From NCBI GenBank assembly GCA_905182985.1, contig CAJJDN010000018.1, positions 1 through 64,000 on the forward strand: a DNA stretch of 64,000 nucleotides. The letters run 5' to 3'. Origin of the DNA: Paramecium sonneborni. Its lineage: Eukaryota; Ciliophora; Oligohymenophorea; Peniculida; Parameciidae. A model generated the notes under the pieces. That model did not search any database. It was not told the origin of the DNA and worked only from the letters and a program-made list of their open reading frames with translations. The position numbers and the translations under genes were made by a program. Shown one piece after another: positions 1 through 12,093 of the stretch; the first letter of the stretch is position 1, and every line of letters starts with the position of its first letter.

Positions 1-10
1 AAACCCAAAC
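1..10. repeat. Possible telomere stub (C3A3)
   Basis: The window opens with AAACCCAAAC, which matches the C-strand of Paramecium telomere repeats (mixed C3A3/C4A2). Only ten bases are present, so this may be the trimmed end of a macronuclear chromosome or chance. The gene-poor flank supports a chromosome end. Confidence 0.35.
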
Positions 11-83
11 AAGATACTATTGTATCTTTCTTATTTTTCTTCAACAATTTAACTTTAATTTCTCTAACCAAAACTATTTAAAA

Positions 84-102
84 TTGGGTTTGGGTTGGGT
101 TT
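84..102. repeat. Interstitial telomere-like G-rich tract
   Basis: A 19-base run built of TTTGGG/TTGGG units lies about 80 bp from the left end, in inverted orientation to the C-rich start. It resembles G-strand Paramecium telomere repeats inside the chromosome. A shorter relative, GGGGTTGGGT, occurs at 10911 and again at 12096. Confidence 0.4.
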
Positions 103-251
103 GCCCACCTCTATCGTCGTGTCTTGAAATAATATTTTTTGAATCTGTTATTAGAAGGTCTAAAATCTTGGATTTTTGACTAGCTCTATAAGATATTTGG
201 TTTCCATAAATAAAAGAGTAAAAATAGGATAGCTTGCTCCAAAAAAATAAA

Positions 252-1372
252 TGAAGATTTAATTTAATATAGTCAATAATTAGATAAATTTGGAAATTTG
301 ATATATTTCCAATGATTGATGAGATATATGTTGCTCCAAAAGGAAATTATATTAAAGGATATCATAAATTACAGATTTATTTTCATTTTGATTTCAAATA
401 AGGTATAACATGGAATTTGAGTCTATAATTACACTTTGTAAATCTCCAACACATAAGATTCTGTCAAGAAATGCAAAAAATAAAGATGAAGCTAAATAAT
501 ATGAAAATATTAAATAATTTTATTGAAATTAAAAAAAATAATATATGGCTATACTCCTAAAAAACTATCAACCAACAATTTAGTTTACCCTATTATTCTA
601 TTAGATGAAATAAATCTTCCACATTCTATCATCAGTCATACCTAAAAATGATGCATTGTAAAATCAAAAAGGTGGATTTATGAGTGGATCAAGAATAAGA
701 AAAGCAAAAGAATCTTTAATACTATTTTTAAGGAATTTGCCTTAAGATTCTGAATTTAATATAATTTCATTTGGTATTTGATAACACATGTAGAGTATAA
801 ATAACTAATACACTACAAAGTGGAACGGACTTAAAAATATTTCTAATAAGAAATTTTAGAAAAAGCTCTATAGAAAGTTTAATAAATGCTAACCTGGGAG
901 GAACAGAAATCTTTAAATAGTGAATGATAAAAGTTATGGAATTTCAAAAAAATAAACTTTAAATGTTTTCTTACCTGTGGAGAAGTTGAAGCTCGTTCAA
1001 TTATTGACTTAATTAAAAGTATTAATAAAGCAGAAACTAGCAAATAGAAATTATTTTATTCAAACTTAATCATTACTCTAAGAGTCTATTTAAGAAGGAT
1101 AAAATTCTAATCTCAATTAAAAAGATGAATTAACTTATTAATAATTAGGAATGGAAGATTAAGATTAATAATAAGATTAAAAATAAAATCAACTTCAAGA
1201 ATTTAAAAAATACTCAGAATCTTGATGAAAAGGTTTGGGTTACATTTCTTGTTTTATAGTATCTAGATAAATTTTTTAAGGTAACCAATGTATTAAAAAG
1301 GAATTTGATATTTAAAATAAAATGGAATATAGATTATTAATTAAAGGGAGATTAAATTAAAGTAGATATATG
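252..1372 (+). pseudogene. Decayed VIT/von Willebrand factor A domain protein
   Basis: Coding remnants are spread over three frames with internal TGA codons. Recognisable pieces in order are a VIT-like segment with SPTHKIL (around 445-520), the start of a vWA domain (GSRIRKAKESLILFLR then LPQDSEFNIISFG, 675-780), the NANLGGTEIFK block (885-920), GEVEARSIIDLIKSINK (980-1030) and a C-terminal DEKVWVTFLVLQYLDKFF block (1222-1285). These follow the order of VIT plus vWA proteins, which are multi-copy in ciliates. The MIDAS region is broken, so no functional product is expected. It is the outermost recognisable gene, consistent with subtelomeric decay. Boundaries are approximate. Confidence 0.7.
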
Positions 1373-1833
1373 AAATATTAAGTCAAAATATAATTTAACA
1401 TATAATGCACAAACAAAATTAATTAAATAGTATTTTTTCGTACCTCAACATAAATATATTTATATTCTTACAAAATTATTGTCTATTCTGTATTAGTTTG
1501 AATACAAAATCTTCAATTCTCACCCAATTTATATTAAAATACACACAGCTTTATTGTAATTTAATTTTTACATTTTTATATTTCTTTATTCTTTTCTAAA
1601 TTAAAACATTCTTTTTTTAACTTTTATTTAAGTAAGCCTTCTTTTATATTGAATTTTAATTTAATAAGTAATAACATTTTATGAATATTAATAATAGAGC
1701 TGCTTAACTATTGTTTTGTTATTTTTCAATACTCTTAACACTATTTTATAAATATATCTTATAAAGATATTTAATTTAATATTTATCCTTTTTGTTTTTT
1801 CATTTATACTTCAGAAATAATTTTAATTAATTA
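1373..1833. other. A+T-rich stretch without recognisable genes
   Basis: Very A+T-rich sequence with TGA codons in all plus frames. I see no coding remnant, RNA gene or repeat unit. Confidence 0.5.
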
Positions 1834-2824
1834 TAAGTTCGAATTGTCAAATTAACAGAACTTAATAACTTAAAAGAGTTAAATCCAAAAATTTTATAAA
1901 AACTGTTGATATTGATATATAAATTTTTAGTTTTTGATTTAGTACCAGCTTTTGATTTAGAATTTTTTGATTATTTACTTTTGAATTAAATTTATCCACA
2001 ATATTTTAAACTAATCTAAATTACAATCAAGAATAAGAATCATGTATTAACCCAAAAAATATTCTAGGAGAATAAACTGTTTTATTTTGCATGCTAAAGA
2101 AAAAATAATTTTCCAATATTTGGATTTGTAGTTGTGGATCATATGAATAAGAAGGAGCATAGAAAAAGATTAGAAAATGGAAAGAATTGATTATAGATTT
2201 CAGTTAACTTCAAAAATTATGATTTTTAAGGAATTTATATGAAATTCGAAAAATAATGTTATTTTAGTTTTATAAGTACATAATTTTTTAAGCCCAAATT
2301 TTTAATTCATCTTATTCATCTATTAATATGAAGAATAATTTTGTTTTATACTAATAATTAATTCAAATCAAAAGGAAAAATTTATGACATTAAACTTTAA
2401 AATGTATTTATCTTTGATCCTCTTCTTAAAATAATTCAAATAAAATTAAATCTTATCATATGATAAAAAAGTTAAAGAGAGATAAAAAAGTGTTCACCAT
2501 ATATTAATTAATATTTAACTATCAAAATGTTAATTTGATATATTTGAGTGGAGTTTTATTTTAATGATGTAATGATTTTATGTAGTGGAAATCAAATTCG
2601 ATAATTAAATATTTTTATTTGTAATTTTAAGTAATTATAAATTGAAAGCAAAGTTTGGTAATACTTTTCTTAGCGAATTTGATAAGTCACCTCTAACAGT
2701 TTTTGAGAAGAGCTTTCCATAATATATGCTTTTTCAGTTCTTATAATATGATTAATTAAATAATAATTAAACTAAAATCAAGAATTTATTTATATCACTT
2801 TTAAATAATGTTAACATTCTCAAA
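1834..2824. repeat. Direct repeat A, copy 1 (991 bp)
   Basis: This segment, starting TAAGTTCGAATTG, is repeated without any difference I can see from 2826, after a single N at 2825. Both copies carry the same decayed plus-strand reading frame (about 2104-2470 in copy 1), whose longest readable block runs from QISVNFKNYDF to PLLKIIQIKLNLII and is broken by TGA. Identity at this AT content plus an N at the junction points to two overlapping contig ends joined without collapsing rather than a biological duplication. Confidence 0.85.
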
Positions 2825-2825
2825 N

Positions 2826-3817
2826 TAAGTTCGAATTGTCAAATTAACAGAACTTAATAACTTAAAAGAGTTAAATCCAAAAATTTTATAAAAACTGTTG
2901 ATATTGATATATAAATTTTTAGTTTTTGATTTAGTACCAGCTTTTGATTTAGAATTTTTTGATTATTTACTTTTGAATTAAATTTATCCACAATATTTTA
3001 AACTAATCTAAATTACAATCAAGAATAAGAATCATGTATTAACCCAAAAAATATTCTAGGAGAATAAACTGTTTTATTTTGCATGCTAAAGAAAAAATAA
3101 TTTTCCAATATTTGGATTTGTAGTTGTGGATCATATGAATAAGAAGGAGCATAGAAAAAGATTAGAAAATGGAAAGAATTGATTATAGATTTCAGTTAAC
3201 TTCAAAAATTATGATTTTTAAGGAATTTATATGAAATTCGAAAAATAATGTTATTTTAGTTTTATAAGTACATAATTTTTTAAGCCCAAATTTTTAATTC
3301 ATCTTATTCATCTATTAATATGAAGAATAATTTTGTTTTATACTAATAATTAATTCAAATCAAAAGGAAAAATTTATGACATTAAACTTTAAAATGTATT
3401 TATCTTTGATCCTCTTCTTAAAATAATTCAAATAAAATTAAATCTTATCATATGATAAAAAAGTTAAAGAGAGATAAAAAAGTGTTCACCATATATTAAT
3501 TAATATTTAACTATCAAAATGTTAATTTGATATATTTGAGTGGAGTTTTATTTTAATGATGTAATGATTTTATGTAGTGGAAATCAAATTCGATAATTAA
3601 ATATTTTTATTTGTAATTTTAAGTAATTATAAATTGAAAGCAAAGTTTGGTAATACTTTTCTTAGCGAATTTGATAAGTCACCTCTAACAGTTTTTGAGA
3701 AGAGCTTTCCATAATATATGCTTTTTCAGTTCTTATAATATGATTAATTAAATAATAATTAAACTAAAATCAAGAATTTATTTATATCACTTTTAAATAA
3801 TGTTAACATTCTCAAAA
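2826..3817. repeat. Direct repeat A, copy 2
   Basis: Second copy of the 1834-2824 segment at an offset of 992 bases. It continues into unique sequence at 3817, as copy 1 is continuous with unique sequence on its left, the geometry expected of an unresolved contig overlap. Confidence 0.85.
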
Positions 3818-5740
3818 TTGCTTTATCGTTTATATGACTCTTTGATCTATTATAATTGCTATTTCTATTTTTTTTCAAACTATAATCCCAGATTTTTATT
3901 CACTCAAAAATTTTGATTTAAAACCCTGATAATGAGTATATTTGATAATTGTTGAATTTATTTAATAATTACCTAATCATTTTAGAATATAACAACTAAT
4001 TAGTATTTAAATATAGAAAATAGCGAAAACTAAAAAAGAGAATTTTAACTGTTATGCAATAAATAATATTTTTCTAACTCTTGATTAAGCTATTCAGAGA
4101 CCAACATTTCATTTTACATATACATTATTTTAAAATAATAATCAATTAATAAATTGTTCAACATTATAATAATATAAATAGATTAAAATTGGATTAGTCA
4201 GTTATTAAATGATATAATTGTCTGTTTGTAATAATCAACAGAATCTATTTGGAATGTGTAAAATTTACCGAAATTCTATAATGTAGATAAACATATCATA
4301 TGAGCCTATATTATAAGTTAGAACTAACATGGCCAATTAAATGTATTTAGGCATTTAAACGCTTATCATCTATACCCCTATTCAAATATTTAAATTCAAT
4401 GATACTTTTTACTAACTTGAGAGTCTAAAAATTTTAATTAACAGAGAAATTTTTACAATTAATTCTTTAACAATTCAAAAAGTTATCCATAATTTACTTA
4501 TAAAATACTTTAAATTCAGTAATAAATAGTATATAATTAACAAAATTAAGTTAATCTAAACAAATAATTATAGTAAATCTAAAATTAAAGTAATACTTTA
4601 TATTCAAACTTTACATTATTTTAGAATTAAACAAATAGATCAGTTAATATAATTTCAGAATATATTATCCCTTATTTTAAATACTTCACATATCCACTAA
4701 AATTATTGATGATATTTAATTTTCATCAATTAATTTAGACTTAACTTTAATTCTTAATAGATAAGCTGGATAATGTTCTCTAAAGTATTATAATTTTTTA
4801 ATAGGAAATGAATAAAAACTTTTAGCAAACTTGATTTTTTTTTTCAATTTCTACAGATAATTTATTATTTATGTAAGCTTAAATAAATTTATATTTTAAA
4901 GTAATAATGAAATTTTTAGATATAATTTAATCTTGAAATATTCTGAAAAGATTTATGGAAAAAGATTGCTTTAATTTATCAAATTTTCATTATTAGTTTA
5001 ACCTGATAAATATCTGATTTTCTCTCAGCAAGTGTGATAATTTATGATGCTCTTAAAGTATTCTAATCCCCACTCCAATAATAATTAGTGATCTCAAATC
5101 ACAATACATAATTTTCGGTTTATAATCCCTAAATATCTTAACATCGAGAGAATTAGGGATTTAAACAAATAATTTTATACATAAGGATCATTTATATTAA
5201 TAATCTCAATAAAATTAAAAAGGTTTTAAAAGAGATTTCAATTCATAGATAAGGATGGTTCTGATTAATTAGAACCCTATAATTGTTTTATGTATCAAAA
5301 CTCTCACAGAATCTACTGATAAAGAGAGTGTTTTGAATATTTGAAAAAAATAATGATGTTAAGAGATGTTTAGCAGAATTCATCACTTAAATAGGTTGTA
5401 TGGTGATTATGAAAAAGAGAAGTTAGAATATAGATCAAACGAAAAATTGATGTTTTGTGAAATAATTTTAAGCTATTTTAAGCAGCTCATTTTATTCTGA
5501 AGAATAATTTGCAACCTTAACAATTAAGATAAAGAAATTAAGCATTAATTATTAGTAAATAAATTAAATTGAGGATAAGGATTTAGCACAAATGTAATCT
5601 TTTAAATTATGATTTAACATTATTAGCTGCTGGTTATTAATTATATTAAAGTTTATGAATTAAATGTGATAATTAAAAAATTTGGTCTTTAAAGTATATA
5701 ATAAACGATAAGCTTTGATTTAGAGAAACAGATTTATAAA
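3818..5740. other. A+T-rich region with weak coding remnants
   Basis: No intact gene seen. An open plus frame at 4240-4705 has no TGA but does not read like a protein and is within chance length at this base composition. From about 5030 to 5520 short plus-strand blocks such as NLNKIKKVLKEIS and LYGDYEKEKLEYRSNEK lie in different frames and look like a decayed gene of unknown identity. Confidence 0.4.
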
Positions 5741-5754
5741 TAAAAATGTTTGAA

Positions 5755-6170
5755 TAATTTATGAGCAAGGGATGGAAAATCCATACAGTTTTAAAAGGGC
5801 ATACGGCTGCTATCATTTACCTGATAATTAATTAAAATGATAATCTTATAATAAGCTATAAAAGAAGGTAGTGAATTACTATATCTTTTCAAATTTTATC
5901 ATAAGAATTAATAATTCTAAAGAAAAAAAGAATTTCTTGCTAGTATAGTATGTGAGGAAAAGATTATAAGTAGTTATAATTCATAAAATAAAAATTTTTC
6001 TTCTTAAAAAAAAGATTATTTTATTAATTTATCTATCTAAAATTACATAAGAAGTTTTATAATAACTTAAAAAATTCAAAGATTTTCCGACTGATTAATT
6101 TTATTGCAAATTTGGCATTAGTGGTGAGTATTTATTTAGTTGTGAAGGAACATCTAGTAAACTTTAAGTA
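5755..6170 (+). pseudogene. WD40-like repeat remnant
   Basis: The plus-strand block GWKIHTVLKGHTAAIIYL followed by INQNDNLIIS (about 5770-5855) matches the GH...I..L.....N.IIS pattern of a WD40 blade, common in large ciliate WD40 families. The following 300 bp carry only broken frames with TGA. One blade is too little for a secure family call; it is probably the last readable piece of a dead gene. Confidence 0.35.
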
Positions 6171-6421
6171 AGAAAAATGAAGTAATTAAACATATTTAGA
6201 TAAAAGAAAATATGAAATAAATTATTGTCTTGATATCTACTTTAATGAATTTGTTAAATTTTTTGTTTTAATAATTTTTACCTTCAATATTATACACAAA
6301 ATATTAACTTTTTCTTAAGGAATAATATTTAAAATTTTTTTTTATGTAATTTTACATTCAGAACAATGAAAGCTTTTATATATTTTTTGATATATTAGAA
6401 TTATTTGACTATTAATAAATG

Positions 6422-7250
6422 TTAATATTAGTATCTATTGATGATGAATAGGCACTGATAAATTTACTATAACTATTTGCATTAAAAATGATTTTAGAAT
6501 TAATTTTGATAAATATTACTAATAATTAAGACATATTTTGGGTAAAAAGTATTTTTACTCGTTAGGAAACTATAATTTAGAAAAATTTTTAATCTGAATG
6601 ACATTTTCATAGCTGAATAATTTTAACATTTTAATCAAACAATTTAGAGAATTACTGATTCAATTTCTGTTTTTTTTTAATAGAAAAGTCACTTAATCCT
6701 AAACTAATGCCGACAAAAGACAGAAAATGAAGAAAAGACAGCCATAGTTCACAATTTAAGATAATAAAAATAATCCTGTGTAGATTGTAGAATAATTCTT
6801 AAATAGGAATTCGAGAGTTTAAATTGAATTAATACAGGACTTTTAATATCTATTTTTTTGTATTAATCAATGATAAACATACTTTCCAAAAAATTAATAG
6901 GCTTGAGTTCAAATAAACATTAAGGATGAAGATAAATTTTAAATATCCAGCAATGTTATATTACAGAGTCCATGGCAATATCGCAAAAAAAAATAATTCA
7001 AGTAATCTTTTTAATCTGTATTTTTTTATTAAAAATAAGTTACTAGAAAAAAATAATTGATGGAATAAATAATAGATATAAAGATGAAATTTTATTCGAA
7101 AAATTTTGTTTTTGTCAACAATAACACATACAATAACATGATTAGATTATACATATTTATAGGACTGCTGAAATAATTTCCTCAAAAAGGCGAGAATCCA
7201 TATATCAAAATAATTAAAAAATTGATCCAAATTTAAACTCTTTAATCAGC
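6422..7250 (+). pseudogene. Decayed ORF, receiver-like start
   Basis: Three plus-strand blocks are readable. LILVSIDDEQALINLLQLF (6422-6480) resembles the first strand and acidic pair of a response-regulator receiver domain. A block ending SCVDCRIILKQEFESL (to about 6820) could cover the next strand. A frame free of TGA runs from 6923 to 7250. The frames do not join without indels. The receiver assignment rests on the acidic pair only; a search of the pieces against ciliate hybrid histidine kinases would decide it. Confidence 0.25.
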
Positions 7251-7654
7251 ATGAATATATTTTTGATATTTAACAAATTCATAGCTTTCCTTTTTTATGG
7301 AGGTAAGTATTTAGTAAGAATAATTAAACTTTTTTAACATATTTTTTCAGTTGATTTGTAAACAAGAAATATGGGTGTGTCAAAACATAAAAAAATATAG
7401 ATTTAAAAGTATTCTTTATTAATTTAAAGATAGTATATATTCAGTTATTTTTAATTAACATCATTAGATATTTTTTGTTATTTTAAAAATTAAAAACTCA
7501 GTCACTTCACCATAAGTTGATATTATAATTAATTATTCTAAAAATTAATTCTTTTTAATAATAAATTTCACAAAAATTGTCTTATAAATCTACTATCAAT
7601 TATAAATGAGAATCTATTTCTAACGAATAAGTAATATAATAAGTTTTTAAATTT

Positions 7655-7765
7655 AAATTTTGATTACAGTTATGGGTATATGTGCATCAATTTAAGAATG
7701 TGCTGTTTGCATTAAGGGGTGGATGTATTTTAAAGGCAATTGCCTAAATATCAAATTTACAATTT
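7655..7765 (+). pseudogene. Cys-rich fragment
   Basis: A short plus frame reads ITVMGICASIQECAVCIKG then YFKGNCLNI, with the Cys spacing seen in furin-like or EGF-like ciliate surface proteins such as the one at the right end of this window. No start, stop or continuation is found. Likely a scrap of a decayed surface-protein gene. Confidence 0.3.
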
Positions 7766-7959
7766 AACTAACTGTTTTCAAAAAAGAAGAGATCCAGTAT
7801 TCTTTTAAAGCTGTTATCAAAGTTATACTTAATCACAATAGTCCAAAACATTTCTCACAGTAAATTATACATTAAGCAATTAGGAAATTAAAAGTATTCA
7901 ATGCTCAAGTATGCTGATTTTTAGAGATACTTTATAAATATAATTTCAAATCATTAGAC

Positions 7960-8715
7960 GAATGTTTCATTTATATTTCAATACTTTATATTCCAATTTA
8001 TTGACCATTAAGTTTATGGTTTAAATTATATTAGTTTTCATCGAGATTTAAAATATAATTCACATCAGTTTTTGAAAATCTTCCATAACTTTAATTTTAT
8101 ATCAATGGAAAAGTGAGGAGAAATATTTTTTAAAATTCTCTCTAAAGTTGAATTTGCTTATAAATTCTAACCTCCTGCTAATTTAATTGAATAACATAGC
8201 TTGTTTACATTTCAACATTGTTGTCTATTTTCCATCCTTCTGTATCAATTGTCGTATACCAAAATGTAGTGTGCGCCTGCCAATATTAATACATTAAGCA
8301 TTTGATCCCTCGCAATATATTAAGTTTGGAGAACATTTTAGAAAAGATATTGAGATTGATATTAAGGAGGAGACGACTAGAATAAATGATGATGAATGGT
8401 GATGTAATAAAGTACTAAATCTATGAAATCCACAATCCCAGTTAAGTGTTGAAAATGAATACTCTACTATTTTTTTGTTTCCAGTATCCCATGTAAGAAG
8501 GAGAACATTCACCAATCGGTGAAAGATTGTATATACTTACCCATTCGCTTTTTCCTTAAAGTAGACTTATTACTTACTTTTCAAACTAAAACTATTAATG
8601 GCTAATAACTTTAATAGTCAAGACTTTTAGTTTAACAAACCAAGAAATTAGTATCTTCAATCCAATTTAAACGATTGGGTATCTATTTAAAACTTATATA
8701 CTAAGTTTTAATTGA
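7960..8715 (+). pseudogene. Decayed gene, kinase-like block
   Basis: The frame at about 8013-8115 contains SFHRDLKYNSHQFL, which resembles a protein-kinase catalytic loop (HRDLK), but the expected Asn is displaced and a TGA follows. Downstream plus-strand blocks in other frames (IKFGEHFRKDIEIDIKEE at about 8317, then PMQEGEHSPIGERLYILTHS at about 8490) look coding but unidentified. Frameshifts separate all pieces. Two genes may be mixed here. Confidence 0.3.
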
Positions 8716-9754
8716 GTTGGAATTGGAGAGAGTAAAAATAGAATGTAAAACCTAATAATATATTTTATCATTATGGCTATTCTATACTGATTGATTTGGA
8801 TTATGAAACGAGAAAATTCCAACCATATATATATACCCCAGGTCATATACTTGAAGCCATTTTTCGATAAAAACATAGTATAGAATAAAAGCTTTATGAG
8901 CCAAATTTATGATTTTTTAGCGATTTCTTAATTCTATATTAGCTCCTTAGCTTAAAGATAGAATCAAATTCAATTACACAACATGATAAGCAGACTTCAA
9001 CCATTTAGAGTAGAACTTATTTCATAATTATATATTTAGAATAATTGTTACTCTATCATAAATAAATAAAGAACATATAAAAACGAAAACCACATCCAGT
9101 TTATCTTTAAATTCTTTAAAATAATTATTTTTCAGAATGAATACAGAACTTTAAATACTTATCTATTTGAAGGCTATTCAATTATTATTTATAAAATATT
9201 TTTGTTATGTATTTTAATTTTCGCGTTATACAGCTTAATAATTAGGCAACGATATTCATTAATTATATAAACTAATTTATTCAAGTTTTTAGTAAAGGTA
9301 AATAAATACAAGGATTATACTTCTTTATTTTACCATCTCATTTTAGCATTTCTTAAAAAATTGATGTGTTGAATATGTTTTATAGTTAGATCAAATTCTT
9401 AAAAAAATAGTTTTGAAGCAGGAATCAGCAATTTTTTTGATTTAAAACCATTTTAAATAAAATATTAAAACTATTATTAGAAACTCAATCACAAACTGAC
9501 CTTAATATAGATATATTAGTGTTTGAGCTATTAAATAAATTGTGAGTAAAAAGACACAATATCTTTTTCTTCATTTCACTTGTTAAAAATATAATAATGA
9601 AAAAAATCTTTATTTTATAAAAAATTCAATGAAGTAGTGAAAAAGGAAAATAATAATATAAGATGAAATTAATGTCTTTCAAAGAAGAAATATATTCAGT
9701 TTGCAGTTAATAATACAATTTTTTTTTATAAAATTAATGTCTCTCGCATCAAAA
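8716..9754. other. A+T-rich stretch without recognisable genes
   Basis: No coherent frame, RNA gene or repeat seen on either strand. A plus-strand block MSLASKDLPEDFKVLAFLEN starting at about 9738 is open for only some 25 codons before TGA. Confidence 0.4.
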
Positions 9755-10610
9755 GATTTGCCTGAGGACTTTAAAGTTTTAGCTTTTTTGGAAAATTATG
9801 GTTCCACATGATCTCCATTTTATATTATAATATTAATCATTTCTCATTTAACAACTAAAAAATGAAAATTCATAAAAACATCTTTTTCTCTTCTTTTTGT
9901 AAATCATTTATTTATTAATCAATATCCAAGAAATCTAGGAATAAAGGTTGAATTTGAAATTGAAAAAAATAGAAAATAAGGGATAGGAAGTAAGAAATAA
10001 AAAACAGACTACAGGATTTGATGAAAGAGAATATTAATTCATTATTAATTAGGTATTAAAGTGTTTTTTGAGTTCAAATGTAAAATTATTCATTTAAGAA
10101 AAATATCCATAAAAGCTAAAGTTATAATATTTAAACTTTTCATTTTTTGCTTTTAACCAATTAATTTTAGTGCAAAACTCACTATTAGCCTTATAACTGC
10201 CTATAATTTCCCGTTTTCAAAAGCCTTTAATTCAATAGTCTCAAGAGCCATCTACTTAATTGTAAATTATTTAGAGTAATCCTTTTTCTACTTGATCAAA
10301 ATATATATCAATATTTAAGTAATTCGCTTTTAGATTTCTTTGTGTTCCAATATAATCACAGCTATCAATAATAAAAGCTTTCAATATATATATGTTTATT
10401 CCAAATACACAAATTTGAAAACTTAAAATGGATTTCTATCCAGATATTTCAATTTCTTTAAAAAAATTGATTCCTTTTGCTCCATTTCCCTCACATTACT
10501 ATGATTTACCCACTTTATAAATTCTGGTCTTCTAGGATATTTTGAATAAGCCTTAGTTATCAAGATTCATCCTCTAGATACTCACTATCGCCATAAATTC
10601 AAAAAAGTTT
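9755..10610 (-). pseudogene. Decayed gene of unknown family
   Basis: On the minus strand three coding-like blocks follow each other in two frames: KYPRRPEFIKWVNHSNV (about 10555-10505), IIDSCDYIGTQRNLKANYL (about 10385-10325) and MALETIELKAFENGKLQAV (from about 10240). TGA codons and frameshifts interrupt. No family recognised. Composition and continuity argue for an old gene rather than chance. Confidence 0.35.
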
Positions 10611-10908
10611 GAACAGCAAAATAAACAGGTAAATGAAAGACAAATTTGAAAAAAGAGAGAAAGATTTCCTTACTTGGCATCTCCCATACGTCATTCTGTT
10701 TGTATCTTTCTTATACTATGACTCTCTTCTCTTTATAAATATTTTAGTATTTCAGGATTGTGATTTTAATCAAACCTTGAATTCAGCCTAGCTTATACCT
10801 GCAATATTTAAGTTAACATAGATATAAAAGATTCTGTTACGAAGATGAATTATTTTTTTATTATTTATTCAAGCTAAGCTTTTACTTTAATGTACAAAAT
10901 TTGGGTAA

Positions 10909-11693
10909 GAGGGGTTGGGTAGAGGTACAAATATTTTTCAATTTTTTTTTTTTTTGGATGGTTCTAGATTTGACATAAGAGTTTTAAATTTAAGTAACAC
11001 CAGTGCTATCATCATATCAATTAAGAATAATAATTGAAAGAAAAGTTCTATGGAACCTAATTTGTTTTAAATTCTTTTGAAGAAAAGAAAATGGAAGAAA
11101 GTAATGGTTGACCTAAGAAAAACAGAAAAAAAAACAAAAACACGTAAGGAGGAGAAAAAAACTAAAGGCATGATATTAAATTCTTACCTTTTGGCTAAAC
11201 CTAAAAACCTAAAAGAATTCGATTCATTTACTAAAGACAATGGAGATCAGTTAAGAATTATTAGTGGATGAGACATTAACTAAAAAGCAATGATTGATAT
11301 TGCTAAGAAGGATTTAGAAGCTTTTGAAAATGATGTAAGAAAGCTCTATTAAATATTATTATAATATTTCTTATCATGGTTTATTTTTTGATTTTGAACA
11401 AGAACTCTCCTATGTCTTTTTGAAAGTGTACCTACTAGATTAAGGATCAATAAATAATTCATCAAATAATTCATTATTAAATGTTCAATATTTTAAATTC
11501 TATAAAACTGATTAAATGACTTATAAAATAAGGCAACTCGTCATTCCTTTGGTAATAAGGGAATTCTTTAGATCAATACTAAAAATGCTTAATATCAATC
11601 AGTTTTATATAAATAGGTAGAAAACAGAATAGTCAAAAATCTAGGGGGCAGTGATAGAAATGTAGTATATGACAAGGCAAATACAGCATGTTA
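10909..11693. repeat. Direct repeat B, copy 1 (785 bp)
   Basis: This block, starting GAGGGGTTGGGTAG, recurs at 12094-12878 with no difference I can see, even in the 14-T run. Copy 1 ends exactly where the N gap begins and copy 2 begins exactly where it ends. That geometry is typical of one locus represented twice around a scaffold gap. Confidence 0.9.
11050..11271 (+). pseudogene. Small Lys-rich ORF, truncated by TGA
   Basis: An ATG at 11050 opens a 73-codon frame, very rich in Lys, ending at TGA in ...RIISG. The same frame continues after the TGA with DINQKAMIDIAKKDLEAFEN and VRKLYQILL to a second TGA near 11390, which reads as equally good protein. The TGA is therefore probably a nonsense mutation (Trp to stop) in a longer gene. 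The identical sequence lies at 12235-12456 in the second repeat copy. No family recognised. Confidence 0.35.
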
Positions 11694-12093
11694 NNNNNNN
11701 NNNNNNNNNNNNNNNNNNNNNNNNNNNNNNNNNNNNNNNNNNNNNNNNNNNNNNNNNNNNNNNNNNNNNNNNNNNNNNNNNNNNNNNNNNNNNNNNNNNN
11801 NNNNNNNNNNNNNNNNNNNNNNNNNNNNNNNNNNNNNNNNNNNNNNNNNNNNNNNNNNNNNNNNNNNNNNNNNNNNNNNNNNNNNNNNNNNNNNNNNNNN
11901 NNNNNNNNNNNNNNNNNNNNNNNNNNNNNNNNNNNNNNNNNNNNNNNNNNNNNNNNNNNNNNNNNNNNNNNNNNNNNNNNNNNNNNNNNNNNNNNNNNNN
12001 NNNNNNNNNNNNNNNNNNNNNNNNNNNNNNNNNNNNNNNNNNNNNNNNNNNNNNNNNNNNNNNNNNNNNNNNNNNNNNNNNNNNNNNNNNNNN
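11694..12093. other. Assembly gap, 400 N
   Basis: Unknown sequence of 400 N, a round number suggesting an arbitrary or estimated size. It lies between two identical 785-bp blocks. Confidence 0.99.

Noticed and set aside
4240..4705. Plus frame of about 150 codons without TGA
   Set aside because: At this A+T content such lengths arise by chance under a one-stop code, and the translation shows no protein-like pattern.
8294..8515. Minus-strand 73-codon frame with a His/Ser run
   Set aside because: The opposite strand carries better coding blocks of a decayed gene; this is probably their shadow.
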